From assembly GCA_964017235.1 (NCBI GenBank), contig OZ024931.1:94893721-94957720 (forward strand): a stretch of DNA of 64,000 nucleotides, given 5' to 3'. The position numbers were made by a program, and so were the translations under genes. The notes below the pieces were generated by a model that was not told the DNA's origin, made no database searches, and was given only the letters and a program-made list of their open reading frames with translations. Of the stretch, positions 1 through 12,084 are shown piece after piece (positions within the stretch are counted from its first letter, which is position 1; each line of letters starts with the position of its first letter). This DNA is from Sabellastarte sp. h YS-2021. Lineage: Eukaryota; Annelida; Polychaeta; Sabellida; Sabellidae.

Positions 1-77
1 ATTTTTGGCGCACCAGTAAATATAATTTGAACTTATGATTTCTGTGCCATTTCTACACGGATTTTATGCAATTAAAA

Positions 78-832
78 TAGCATTAGAGATGCCCGTACCT
101 CACAGCCTGGGAAAATAGTTTTAAACACCATGAGATATAGAAGATCCGGATACTTTCAGAGCAGTGTCAGTTATTATAAAGCTCCAAATAATGTTTAAGT
201 AGAGGAAATAACATCTAAGAGAAAGAAAATATACATAAAGATAAAGTATTAAAACAAGACAATTCAATAGCAAGATGACAGCATTAATCAGTAAACTAAA
301 AATTATGAAGCAGTAAAATTTATTAGACAGAGAATAGCTGTCAATGGAAATAGCACAATTATGTAAAAGTACATGTAATAATCAGTTGCACCAATCCATA
401 TATCTTTGTCATAAGAGAACTATGTCTCAAATATGGCAGGTGAACAAACTTTGGCAGAGCTAAAGTTAAAAGTCACACCATGATGCACACCTACACCCCC
501 TCACCAATGTCTCTACTAAGTGCCAACCTTCTACACCTTATGGAATCCAAGAAATAGCCCAGACAAGATTTTAAAACTCATGGTCACTATGACAAGACCA
601 AAGGTCAAATCAAGGTCACACCATGATGTTGAACACCTACATCCCCTAACCAATGTCCCTACACCATGACATTGCACACCTACACCCCCAACCAATGTCC
701 CTACCAAGTACCAACTTCCTATACCTTATGGTTTGAGATATGGCCCGGACAAGCTTTTTCCCACCGTCCACCCGCCCATCCGGACACCATGGGTGAAAAC
801 AATACCCCGACAGTCCTTTAGGGCTCTGGGGT
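78..832 (+). mobile_element. Non-autonomous Helentron-like element, family B, copy A
   Basis: The copy begins TAGCATTAGAGATGCCCGTA, with a small GCAT/ATGC stem, and ends in a 3' hairpin (CCCCGACAGTCC / GGGCTCTGGGG) followed by T and an A-run. The interior (about 470-800) holds roughly 2.5 tandem units containing AAGGTCAAATCAAGG and CACACCTACA. The same ends and interior occur at 18215-19441, which fixes the boundaries. No coding region is visible. The hairpin end, lack of an obvious target duplication and A-run flank fit Helitron2/Helentron-associated elements; this is inferred, as no autonomous partner is in the window. Confidence 0.7.
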
Positions 833-907
833 AAAAATGAGAAGCAGAACTGTAATAATAGCTTTCTAATTACTGAATAAAACACTTTTGTGTTTTCCAT
901 GTTTGGC

Positions 908-1245
908 AAAGTAGCTATTACTCAGTCAGTTATATAGCTATTATCACTAAAACCACTCTCAAGCTATCGACCGAAGTAATGCTCATACTAAATTTGGTAA
1001 AGACATGTCAAATATTTTTCCTTAAAATGCCCGGAAACAAAAGAAGTACACAAAAGTAGCTAAGTAGCTATTACTCAGTTAGCTATAGACCTATCTTCAC
1101 CAAAAGCAACCCATGCAAGCTATTAACCCAATAAACACCCATACCAAATTTGGTAAAGATAGGATAAATACTTTTCCTTCAAATGAGCGGAAACCAGGAA
1201 AAAGCAAAAATAATATGTCCACCCCCCACTGGGATGGACATAATA
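908..1245 (+). mobile_element. Helentron-like 3' end, family C
   Basis: There are two tandem units of about 140 bp sharing AGTAGCTATTACTCAGT and CCAAATTTGGTAAAGA. They are followed by a 3' hairpin at 1214-1245 (TATGTCCACCCC / GGGATGGACATA, slightly imperfect). The same end occurs intact at 21769-21797. The 5' end is not recognised. Confidence 0.65.
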
Positions 1246-1594
1246 CCCCAGGCCTGCTCATTAGGCAGTAACATTATTTTATTATCTCCCGCCTGAGGCC
1301 GGAGGCCGTGGTCGGGAGATTATAAACCGCCTTTCGTACGTACATCTGTTTGTCACGTTTTTGCATAAACCTTAATATCTCATTCATTTATGAACATATC
1401 TTCACCAAATTTGCAGGGAATGTTTATGGCTATGAAAACCTGTCTCTCACAAATTTTAGCCTCATTTTGAAAAACAAAATGGCTGCCATAGCCAATTATT
1501 TGAAAATCGTAAAGGTGCTCTAAATCTTGAAATATTCCAGCTAGCTTCAGCAAATTTGCACAAAAGCTATATGGCTAGAAAAGTTAGTTTGTGA

Positions 1595-2245
1595 ACTGTA
1601 ACATATTTAAGTTTCACAACTGTTGCTCAATGTACAAGTGAGTAATGGCTACTTTATTGCTACTTTTAGTGAAAATGTGAAAAATCACAAATATCTCGCA
1701 AACCGTAAGAGATAGAGCAATTTCGAGTGAATTTTTTACCCATAGGGTAGTACAAGAGTATCCTATGCTAAGGGGAAAAAGGTTTGGAGAACTTTGGCCT
1801 ACTTTTGAGTGAGTAATAGCACTTTTCCCTAATATAATTATATGACTTATAACTGTGAATGAGTAAATGGCTTATATCTTCAAAAGTATTGCAGCTACAC
1901 AATTTTGTTCCAATATGTTGTTCAGCTACTTTCTCCACAGCTACAACATGGTCAGTAGTTTGCAAGTGTACCTCCATAGCTAAGTGAGTTATAGCTACTT
2001 CTTCAATTTTTTTATGATAACCATAATGAGTAAATGGCTAATATCTTCAAAAGTATTGCAGCTACACAATTTCTCTCAAATATGTTGTTAATGTACTTTT
2101 TGGTGAACTGTGACATATTTAAGTTTCACAACTGTTGCTCAATGTACAAATGTGTAATGGCTACTTTATTGCTACTTTTAGTGAAAATGTGAAAAATCAC
2201 AAATATCTCGCAAACCGTAAGAGATAAGAGTGATTTCGAGCGAAT
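1595..2245 (+). repeat. Pair of near-identical 135-bp direct repeats around a 155-bp-like satellite
   Basis: Positions about 1595-1730 and 2107-2245 are nearly identical (sharing GTTGCTCAATGTACAA and TCGCAAACCGTAAGAGATA). Between them is sequence related to the reverse complement of the 155-bp satellite of the 3.9-17.8 kb elements (AATATGTTGTTCAGCTACTT, CATAGCTAAGTGAGT). Confidence 0.7.
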
Positions 2246-2520
2246 TTTTGACCCGCAGGGTAGTTCAAGAGTGTCCTGTGCAAAGGGGTAAAATTTGGAT
2301 TTTTGCCACTTTTGGTGGCCATCTTGGATTTTTGCGGTAAATGAAAAAGTATGAATATCTCGAAAACCGTAAGCGATAGAGCGATTTCGAGCGAATTTTT
2401 GACCTGCAGGGTAGTTCAAGAGTGTCCTGTGCAAAGGGGTAAAATTTCGATTTTCGCCACTTTTGGCAGCCATCTTGGATTTTTGTGGAAAATGAAAAGG
2501 TGTGAATATCTCGGAAAAGA
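2190..2520 (+). repeat. 150-bp tandem repeat, about 2.2 units
   Basis: Units carry ATATCTCGAAAACCGTAAG, GATTTCGAGCGAATTTTTGA and GGTAGTTCAAGAGTGTCCTG, with starts about 150 bp apart (2207, 2358, 2507). They are distantly similar to the 169-bp units at 20640-21410 and 51240-51640, which share the order 'ATATCTC..CCGT..GATAGAGCGATTTCG'. Confidence 0.75.
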
Positions 2521-2565
2521 TATTTCTTCCCCTGTAATGCTCGGCGGGAGATAAATACCGCGGCA

Positions 2566-3687
2566 GTGGTCTTGTTATGACTAAATAGACTGATGACTGT
2601 ATATTCTGCTAGTCAAATATTCTGTTGGCTGAATATTGGGCTGGCAGGATATTCGTGAAAATTATGCTAACTGAATATTGGGCTAACTTCTCACCAGTAT
2701 TCATCATCCATATATACCACTGGGGGCTGGGGTGGCGGAGAGACACATTTGGGCTTTCAACAATTCTGCAAATCATGGGGGGGGGGAACGGGTTTAACTT
2801 TCATATCTGTCTTCTCATTATTAATGAACCCAATATACAGAGATATACTACTCACAAATCACTTAGTTCTGGCCCACCATGACTTGTGTCTGGACATTAA
2901 GAACTATTAAGATTATGGATGGGTTGGTAGGCCTGGTGTCTCAGTATTGAAAACATTTTACTGGAACATCGTGATGAGAATTTACAACCGCCAATTTGCT
3001 TGTAAACACATAGAATGGAAAGAAGAGTTAAAATATTAGAAATATACCTGAAGAATGTATCAGCGTTCATCCCTAATTTTCATGTATTTGTAGACTTCAC
3101 ACAGTTCTAGCGATCACATTAAGCATAACTGCCATGTTTTTGCTACGTCATTTTATAACCTTAATCTCGCATACCAACACATATAATTGAAGAAAATCTT
3201 AAAATATTAGAAACAAACTACAATTTAAAAAAATACACAAGTTCATCTCATATTTGGTGCATTTGGAGACTTTTATTATGATTTTGTTGATAGGAAATTC
3301 CATGTTTGATTGCGGCATACTAAAATGCCCGAATGGTGCAGTTTTGCACTGGCGACCTCCCAATGTACATATTTTTTATACCGACCCATCCCTAGTTAAA
3401 ATCCACTTCAAACTAAAAAAAAAAAAAACGTTTTGCTGACAAAAACAAAGCATCCTAAAAGCATAAATGTCATGCCATTAAAGAAGCAGAAACTGCAAAA
3501 TGGAATCACATATATTTTGCAGACACAGTAAACATAACAATGTAAAGCATATCATTGGCTGATAGTGCATTGTTAAACAGAAAGCTTAAAACCTATCTTT
3601 CTTCCATTCATTTAATGTATTAGGAGATAAAATATTAAATGAAATATTTATCTACTGTTTTCTGTGTTATGTTACAGGCAATGTTTA
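2566..3687. other. No gene seen; short transposon relic
   Basis: This is AT-rich sequence with G-runs near 2777 and an A-run ending at 3429. Positions about 3431-3460 (TTTTGCTGACAAAAACAAAG) resemble the 5' end of the family E element at 20362. No convincing exon is seen. Confidence 0.5.
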
Positions 3688-3922
3688 AAAACAAGAGGAG
3701 AGTGCCCGTGAACAGGCACTGTGTCAGCTGACTTAGTGTTTTTGATTTGTGAAGGTGATTAGAGGACAGAATAATTATCAGGAAAAGGGCTGTACAGAAA
3801 TACAGTAAATGGTAACTGAACAGCAAGTTCGAAAGAAATTCCGAAGCTGGCAGAAGGATAAAAAAGTTGTGCCCTGTAAATGGTATTATGAAGGAAAATA
3901 ACAAGGTAATTGTTTAAGTGTA
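3688..3922 (+). mobile_element. Truncated 5' end of family A Helentron-like element (copy 0)
   Basis: The first ~230 bp of the family A element, including the 5' hairpin (GTGCCCGTGAAC / AGGCAC at 3702-3719, one base off the palindrome of later copies) and CAGCTGACT. It is joined head-to-tail to the next copy at 3923. The break falls inside the unique 5' segment, before any satellite. Confidence 0.8.
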
Positions 3923-4199
3923 AACAAGAGGAGAGTGCCCGTGAACGGGCACTGTGTCAGCTGACTGAATGTTTTTGATTTGTGATGGTGATAATGAGAG
4001 GAAAGCATAATTATCAGGGAAAGGGCTGTACAGAAATACAGTAAATGGTAACTGAACAGCATGTTCGAAAGATATTCCGAAGCTGACAGAAAAAAAGGAC
4101 AAAAAAGTTGTGCCCTGCAAATGGTATTATGAAATAAAGTAACAAGGTAATTGTTTAAGAGTAAAAAGTAGGTTAAAAATATTTAAAGAAATACTATAA

Positions 4200-4878
4200 A
4201 TGCAATATCCTCGTTCGACCATGAAGAAGGGGTCCAAAGGTCAAATCTGACCATACCAAAAGATTCCCAGCCAAAGAATTTAGGATGGTTTACCATCCCA
4301 AACCTCTCGGACCAATAATAAGTGAGTCATAGGCACTTTTTAAGTTTGGCTATCCTTGTTTGACCTTGACGGAGGGGTCCAAGGTCAAATCCGACCACAC
4401 AAAAAAATTCCCAGCCCATGATTTCCTGTAGCTTGTTTACTATCCCAAACCTGTAGGACCGATAATAAGCGAGTTCTAAGCAATTGTAAGTTTGGCTATC
4501 CTCAATTGACCTTGAAGGAGGGGTCCCAGGTCAAATCTGACCACACCAAAAGAATCCCAGCCCATGATTTCCTATATGTTGGTTTACCATCCCAAACCTC
4601 CAAGACCAATAATAAGCGAGTTATAAGCACTTTAAGTTTGGCTATCTTCGTTTGACCTGGAAGGAGGGGTCTAAGGTGAAATCTGACCACACCAAAAAAT
4701 TCCCAGCTCATGATTTTCTATAGGTTGGTTTTCATTCCAAACCTCTAGGACCAATAATAAGCGAGTTATAAGCACTTTTATGTTTGGCTATCCTCATTTG
4801 ACCTTGAAGGAGGGTTCCAAGGTCAAATCGGACCATATTAACAGATTCCCAGCCCATGATTTCCTACAGGTTGGATAC
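4200..4878 (+). repeat. 146-bp satellite, 5 units (copy 1)
   Basis: Unit starts (AAGTTTGGCTATCC or equivalent) are at about 4200, 4342, 4488, 4634 and 4780. Conserved blocks are GACCTTGAAGGAGGGGTCC, GATTCCCAGCCCATGATTTC and ACCAATAATAAGCGAGTTAT. Short frames inside it are repeat sequence, not genes. Confidence 0.9.
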
Positions 4879-7225
4879 AATGATTTACTCAACAGTGAGA
4901 ACCTGAAAGAAGCTATTGCTCAGCTATGCCATGACATAGAGGTCTGCAATTTCACTATGTTATAGCTGACCAAAACGTCTGTGAATAACATATTTAACAA
5001 AATACTCTAAATGTAATAGTTTTCAAGTTACTACTGATTTACTCAAGAGTGAGAACCTCAAAGTAACTATTACTCAGCTATGCAATGAGCTACATGTCTG
5101 AATTTTTGCTCTGTTATAGCTGACCTAAAAGTAGGTGAACAACATATTTAAGCAAAATACTGTAAATGCAATAGTTTTCAAGTTACAACTGATTTACTCA
5201 ATAGTGAGAACCTGAAAATAGCTATTGCTCCGCTATGCCATGAGCTATAGGTCTGTAATTTCACTATGTTATAGCTAACCCAAAAGTAGGTGAACAATAT
5301 ATTTTAACAAAATACTCCAAATGCAATATTTTTCAAGTTATAGCCGATTTACTCAACAGTCAGTGCCTGAGAATAGCTATTGCTCAGTTGTGCCATGAGC
5401 TACAGGTCTGTAATTTCACTATGTTATAGCTGACCCAAAAGTAGCTAAATAACATATTTGCACAAATTTCTGTAAAGGCAATAGTTTTCCAATTACAACT
5501 GATTTACTGAACAGTGAGAACTTCAAAGTAGCTATTACTCAGCTATGCAATGAGCCACAGGTCTGGAACTTCACTATGTTATAGCTGACCCCAAAATAGG
5601 TGAATAACATATTGCAACAAAATACTCTAAATGCAATAGTTTCCAAGTTATAAGTGATTTACTCAACAGTGATAACCTAAAAGTAGCTATTACTCAGCTA
5701 TGCCATGAGCTACAGGTCTGAAATTTTACTATGTTATAGCTGACCCAAAAGTAGCTGAACAACATATTTATACTAAATTCTCTAAATGCAATAGTTTTCA
5801 AATTATAAGTGATTTGCTCAACATTGAGAACTTCAAAGTAGCTATTACTCAGCTATGCAATGAGTCACAGGTCTGGAACTTCACTATGTTATAGCTGACC
5901 CCAAAATAGGTGAATAACATATTGAAACAAAATACTCTAAATGCAATAATTTCCAAGTTATAAGCGATTTACTCAACAGTGATAACCTCAAAGTAGCTAT
6001 TACTCAGCTATGCCATGAGCTACAGGTCTGAAATTTTACTGTGTTATAGCTGACCCAAAAGTAGGTGAATAACATATTTAAGCAAAATACTGTACATGCA
6101 ATAGCTTTCAAGTTACAACTGATTTACTCAATAGTGATGACCTAAAAGTAGCTATTACTCAGCTATGCCAAGAGCTACAGGTCTGAAATTTTACTATGTT
6201 ATAGCTGACCCAAAAGTAGCTGAATAACATATTTATACTAAATTCTCTAAATGCAATAGTTTTGCAATTACAACTGATTTACTCAATAGTGAGAACCTCA
6301 AAGTAGTTATTACTCAGCTATGCAATGAGCTACAGGTCTGAAATTTTACTATGTTATAGCTGACCCAAAAGTAGGTGAACAACATATTTAAGCAAAATAC
6401 TGTAAATGCAATAGTTTTCAAGTTACAACTGATTTACTCAATAGTGATGACCTAAAAGTACCTATTACTCAGCTATGCCATGAGCTACAGGTCTGAAATT
6501 TTACTATGTTATAGCTGACCCAAAAGTAGCTGAATAACATATTTATACGAAATTCTGTAAATGCAATAGTTTTCCAATTACAACTGATTTACTCAATAGT
6601 GAGAACTTCAAAGTAGCTATTACTCAGCTGTGCCATGACCTACAGATCTGAAATTTCACTATGTTATAGCTGGCCCAAAAGTAGCTGAATAACATATTTA
6701 TACGAAATTCTCTAAATGCAATAGGTTTTAAGTTACAAGTGATTTACTCAATAGTGAGAACTTCAAAGTAGCTATTACTCAGCTATGCAATGAGCCACAG
6801 ATCTGAAACTTCACTATGTTATAGCTGATCCCAAAATAGGTGAATAACATATGAAACAAAATACTGTAAATGCAATAGTTTCCAAGTTATAAGCGATTTA
6901 CTCAACAGTGATAACCTAAAAGTAGCTATTACTCAGCTATGCCATGAGCTACAGGTCTGAAATTTTACTATGTTATAGCTGACCCAAAAGTAGCTGAATA
7001 ACATATTTATACGAAATTCTCTAAATGCAATAGTTTTCAAGTTATAAGCGATTTACTCAACAGTGATAACCTAAAAGTAGCTATTACTCAGCTATGCCAT
7101 GAGCTACAGGTCTAAAATTTTACTATGTTATAGCTGACCCAAAAGTAGCTGAATAACATATTTATACGAAATTCTCTAAATGCAATAGTTTTTAAGTTAC
7201 AAGTGATTTTACTCATGATGGAAGT
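4879..7225 (+). repeat. 155-bp satellite, about 15 units (copy 1)
   Basis: Units carry GATTTACTCAACAGTGA, TAGCTATTACTCAGCTATGC, CACTATGTTATAGCTGACCC and AACATATTTATAC. Two main variants occur in patterned order: 'CCATGAGCTACAGGTCTGAAATTTTAC' type (quoted here only as variant 1: CCATGAGCTACAGGTCTGAA) and variant 2 (CAATGAGCCACAGGTCTGGA). The last unit grades into a diverged end piece with ACTCATGATGGAAGTTACTG. Confidence 0.9.
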
Positions 7226-7951
7226 TACTGAAAAGCCCAAAAGTAGCTATTACTCACTTAGCTATTGAGACAGGCACCCAACTTACTCACCATATTGTAG
7301 CTATGAAAAAAGTAGCTGAATAACATATTTTAACAAAATGCTCTAAATGCAACACTTTTCAAGTTATAAATGATTTTGTGCATGATTTCATGAATTTTAA
7401 TGCATTAAAAATTATTAAAAAAATTTATAAAAAAAAAAGTAAGACAGATCCAGGTCTCATACTCACACAAGAGAATCTACCTGTGGCCTAGTACATATAT
7501 GCAAGATATGAGAGAAATCCCTGCAATAGTCACTGAGAAAATTGTGATTAAGTGTTGAAATTTTCACACTTTTGGTGGGGGTACCCCCCTTGTAATGTCT
7601 CTAGCAAACAGACGAACAGACAGATTTGCATGCCTTGAACAATTTTTCATCCTCGATAGATAAGGTATCTTTTAAAACAAGAGGAGAGTGCCCGTGAACG
7701 GGCACTGTGTCAGCTGACTGAATGTTTTTGATTTGTGATGGTGATAATGAGAGGAAAGCATAATTATCAGGGAAAGGGCTGTACAGAAATACAGTAAATG
7801 GCAACTGAACAGCATGTTCGAAAGATATTCCGAAGCTGACAGAAGAAAAGGACAAAAAAGTTGTGCCCTGCAAATGGTATTATGAAATAAAGTAACAAGG
7901 TAATTGTTTAAGTGTAAAAAGTAGGTTAAAAATATTTAAAGAAATACTATA

Positions 7952-8776
7952 AATGCAATATCCTCGTTCGACCATGAAGAAGGGATCCAAAGGTCAAATC
8001 TGACCATACCAAAAGATTCCCAGCCAAAGAATTTAGGATGGTTTACCATCACAAACCTGTCGGACCAATAATAAGTGAGTCATAGGCACTTTTTAAGTTT
8101 GGCTATCCTTGTTTGACCTTGACGGAGGGGTCTAAGGTCAAATCCGACCACACAAAAAAATTCCCAGCCCATGATTTCCTGTAGCTTGTTTACCATCCCA
8201 AACTTGTAGGACCAATAATAAGTGAGTTATAAGCAATTGTAAGTTTGGCTATCCTCAATTGACCTTGAAGGAGGGGTCCCAGGTCAAATCTGACCACACC
8301 AAAAGAATCCCAGCCCATGATTTCCTATATGTTGGTTTACCATCCCAAACCTCCAAGACCAATAATATGCGAGTTATAAGCACTTTAAGTTTGGCTATCT
8401 TCGTTTGACCTGGAAGGAGGGGTCTAAGGTGAAATCCGACCACACCAAAAGATTCCCAGCCCATGATTTTCTATAGGTTGGTTTTCCATTCCAAACCTCT
8501 AGGACCAATAATAAGCGAGTTATAAGCACTTTTAAGTTTGGCTATCCTCATTTGACCTTGAAGGAGGGGTCCAAGGTGAAGTCCGACCACACCAAAGAAT
8601 TCCCAGCTCATGATTTTCTATAGGTTGGTTTTCATTCCAAACCTCTAGGACCAATAATAAGCGAGTTATAAGCACTTTTATGTTTGGCTATCCTCATTTG
8701 ACCTTGAAGGAGGGTTCCAAGGTCAAATCGGACCATATTAACAGATTCCCAGCCCATGATTTCCTACAGGTTGGGT
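7952..8776 (+). repeat. 146-bp satellite, 6 units (copy 2)
   Basis: Unit starts are near 7952, 8096, 8240, 8386, 8533 and 8678. The extra unit relative to copy 1 is the one beginning near 8533, so array length changes by whole units. Confidence 0.9.
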
Positions 8777-11262
8777 ACAATGATTTACTCAACAGTGAGA
8801 ACCTGAAAGAAGCTTTGCTCAGCTATGCCATGACATAGAGGTCTGCAATTTCACTATGTTATAGCTGACCAAAACGTCTGTGAATAACATATTTAACAAA
8901 ATACTCTAAATGTAATAGTTTTCAAGTTACAACTGATTTACTCAACAGTGAGAACCTCAAAGGAACTATTACTCAGCTATGCAATGAGCTACATGTCTGA
9001 ATTTTTGCTCTGTTATAGCTGACCTAAAAGTAGGTGAACAACATATTTAAGCAAAATACTGTAAATGCAATAGTTTTCAAGTTACAACTGATTTACTCAA
9101 TAGTGAGAACCTGAAAATAGCTATTGCTACGCTATGCCATGAGCTATAGGTCTGTAATTTCACTATGTTATAGCTAACCCAAAAGTAGGTGAACAATATA
9201 TTTTAACAAAATACTCCAAATGCAATATTTTTCAAGTTATAGCCGATTTACTCAACAGTCAGTGCCCGAGAATAGCTATTGCTCAGTTGTGCCATGAGCT
9301 ACAGGTCTGTAATTTCACTATGTTATAGCTGACCCAAAAGTAGCTGAATAACATATTTGCACAAATTTCTGTAAAGGCAATAGTTTTCCAATTACAACTG
9401 ATTTACTCAACAGTGAGAACTTCAAAGTAGCTATTACTCAGCTATCCAATGAGCCACAGGTCTGGAACTTCACTATGTTATAGCTGACCCCAAAATAGGT
9501 GAATAACATATTGCAACAAAATACTCTAAATGCAATAGTTTGCAAGTTATAAGTGATTTACTCAATAGTGATGACCTAAAAGTAGCTATTACTCAGCTAT
9601 GCCATGAGCTACAGGTCTGAAATTTTACTATGTTATAGCTGACCCAAAAGTAGCTGAATAACATATTTATACTAAATTCTCTAAATGCAATAGTTTTCAA
9701 ATTATAAGTGATTTACTCAACACTGAGAACTTCAAAGTAGCTATTACTCAGCTATGCAATGAGTCACAGGTCTGGAACTTCACTATGTTATAGCTGACCC
9801 CAAAATAGGTGAATAACATATTGAAACAAAATACTCTAAATGCAATAATTTCCAAGTTATAAGCAATTTACTCAACAGTGATAACCTCAAAGTAGCTATT
9901 ACTCAGCTATGCCATGAGCTACAGGTCTGAAATTTTACTATGTTATAGCTGACCCAAAAGTAGGTGAACAACATATTTAAGCAAAATACTGTACATGCAA
10001 TAGTTTTCAAGTTACAACTGATTTACTCAATAGTGATGACCTAAAAGTAGCTATTACTCAGCTATGCCATGAGCTACAGGTCTGAAATTTTACTATGTTA
10101 TAGCTGACCCAAAAGTAGCTGAATAACATATTTATACTAAATTCTCTAAATGCAATAGTTTTGCAATTACAACTGATTTACTCAATAGTGAGAACATCAA
10201 AGTAGTTATTACTCAGCTATGCAATGAGCTACAGGTCTGAAATTTCACTATGTTATAGCTGACTCAAAAGTAGGTGAACAACATATTTAAGCAAAATACT
10301 GTACATGCAATAGTTTTCAAGTTACAACTGATTTACTCAATAGTGATGACCTAAAAGTAGCTATTACTCAGCTATGCCATGAGCTACAGGTCTGAAATTT
10401 TACTATGTTATAGCTGACCCAAAAGTAGCTGAATAACATATTTATACTAAATTCTCTAAATGTAATAGTTTTGCAATTACAACTGATTTACTCAATAGTG
10501 AGAACCTCAAAGTAGTTATTACTCAGCTATGCAATGAGCTACAGGTCTGAAATTTCACTATGTTATAGCTGACCCAAAAGTAGGTGAATAACATATTCAA
10601 GCAAAATACTGTAAATGCAATAGTTTTGAAGTTACAACTGATTTACTCAATAGTGATGACCTAAAAGTAGCTATTACTCAGCTATGCCATGAGCTACAGG
10701 TCTGAAATTTTACTATGTTATAGCTGACCCAAAAGTAGCTGAATAACATATTTATACGAAATTCTCTAAATGCAATAGTTTTCCAATTACAACTGATTTA
10801 CTCAATAGTGAGAACTTTAAAGTAGCTATTACTCAGCTATGCAATGAGCCACAGATCTGAAACTTCACTATGTTATAGCTGATCCCAAAATAGGTGAATA
10901 ATATATTGCAACAAAATACTCTAAATGCAATAGTTTCCAAGTTGTAAGCGATTTACTCAACAGTGATAACCTAAAAGTAGCTATTACTCAGCTATGCCAT
11001 GAGCTACAGGTCTGAAATTTTACTATGTTATAGCTGACCCAAAAGTAGCTGAATAACATATTTATATGAAATTCTCTAAATGCAATAGTTTTGAAGTTAT
11101 AAGCGATTTACTCAATAGTGATAACCTAAAAGTAGCTATTACTCAGCTATGCCATGAGCTACAGGTCTAAAATTTTACTATGTTATAGCTGACCCAAAAG
11201 TAGCTGAATAACATATTTATACGAAATTCTGTAAATGCAATAGTTTTTCAGTTACAAGTGAT
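8777..11262 (+). repeat. 155-bp satellite, about 16 units (copy 2)
   Basis: Same monomer and same alternation of variants as in copy 1, with roughly one extra unit. Variant order is largely collinear with copy 1 at both ends. Confidence 0.9.
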
Positions 11263-11727
11263 TCTACTCATGATGGAAGTTACTGAAAAGCCCAAAAGTA
11301 GCTATTACTCACTTAGCTATTGAGACAGGCACCCAACTTACTCACCATATTGTAGCTATGAAAAAAGTAGCTGAATAACATATTTTAACAAAATGCTCTA
11401 AATGCAACACTTTTCAAGTTATAAATGATTTTGTGCATGATTTCATGAATTTTAATGCATTAAAAATTATTAAAAAAATTTATTAAAAAAAAAGTAAGAC
11501 AGATCCAGGTCTCATACTCACACAAGAGAATCTACCTGTGGCCTAGTACATATATGCAAGATATGATAGAAATCCCTGCAATAGTCACTGAGAAAATTGT
11601 GATTAAGTGTTGAAATTTTCACACTTTTGGTGGGGGTACCCCCCTTGTAATGTCTCTAGCAAACAGACGAACAGACAGATTTGCATGCCTTGAACAATTT
11701 TTCATCCTCGATAGATAAGGTATCTTT

Positions 11728-11996
11728 TAAAAAAAACAGCACGTCTCTAGGCCTTGTAGTTTTGGAGGAGAAGTTGTTCACGCGGACGCGTACGCGGACG
11801 CGTACGCGTACGCGTACGCCCACGCCGCAGAGTGACGACATAATGTCAGCTGACTGACAAGTCAGCTGACATAAAAAACAGCACGTCTCTAGGCCTTGTA
11901 GTTTTGGAGAAGAAGTTGTTCACGCGGACGCGTACGCGGACGCCCACGCCGCAGAGTGACGACATAATGTCAGCTGACTGACAAGTCAGCTGACAT
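11728..11996 (+). repeat. Duplicated 3' terminal module with CG-rich palindromic block and hairpins
   Basis: Two tandem copies of CAGCACGTCTCTAGGCCTTG...GACGACATA each end in a perfect 12-bp stem, ATGTCAGCTGAC / GTCAGCTGACAT, with a 6-nt loop (11843-11872 and 11967-11996). Each contains a run of ACGCGT-type alternating purine-pyrimidine repeats, long in the first (about 11780-11820) and short in the second. The hairpin shares CAGCTGAC with the 5' end, like the asymmetric terminal inverted repeats of Helitron2. Confidence 0.8.
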
Positions 11997-12000
11997 AAAA

Positions 12001-12084
12001 ATGAAGTGACCCCTGTCAAACTTAAAACCAAGATGCTGTGACAAGCCACTTCATAAAAAAAAAACAGCTCTACGTGCAAGTTCC
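12001..12084. other. Small inverted repeat in A-rich sequence
   Basis: ATGAAGTG (12001-12008) and CACTTCAT (12047-12054) form an 8-bp stem with an A-run on its right side. It could be a remnant of another small insertion at the LINE 5' end; nothing more can be said. Confidence 0.3.

Larger units (their letters stand above)
1282..2565 (+). mobile_element. Helentron-like element, family D
   Basis: The left end has a hairpin ATCTCCCG / CGGGAGAT (1284-1321) around a GGCC-rich loop. The right end carries the inverted counterpart CGGCGGGAGATAA (2542-2554) followed by ACCGCGG. No coding region is seen. The interior is built of tandem and dispersed repeats. A second left end of this family lies at 58468. 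The exact right boundary is uncertain by tens of bases. Confidence 0.6.
3923..7674 (+). mobile_element. Family A satellite-carrying Helentron-like element, copy 1
   Basis: Order: 5' hairpin GTGCCCGT-GA-ACGGGCAC; unique 5' segment; five 146-bp units (4200-4878); about fifteen 155-bp units (4879-7225); unique 3' segment to GGTATCTTTTA. It then runs directly into the start of copy 2, so its last ~200 bp (CG-rich block and terminal hairpin) are missing. No protein is encoded. The layout is like the bivalve pearl / Helentron-associated elements with core tandem repeats, but both array types and the length (3.75-4.95 kb) are larger than I would expect for that class. Confidence 0.75.
7675..12000 (+). 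mobile_element. Family A element, copy 2
   Basis: Starts directly at the end of copy 1 (AACAAGAGGAGAG). It has six 146-bp units (7952-8776), sixteen 155-bp units (8777-11262), the unique 3' segment (TGGGGGTACCCCCC, CAAACAGACGAACAGACAG), then a CG-rich block and a terminal hairpin. The terminal segment is present twice (see 11728-11996). The head-to-tail joint with copy 1 suggests tandem insertion or rolling-circle read-through; unequal exchange is the alternative. Confidence 0.75.
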
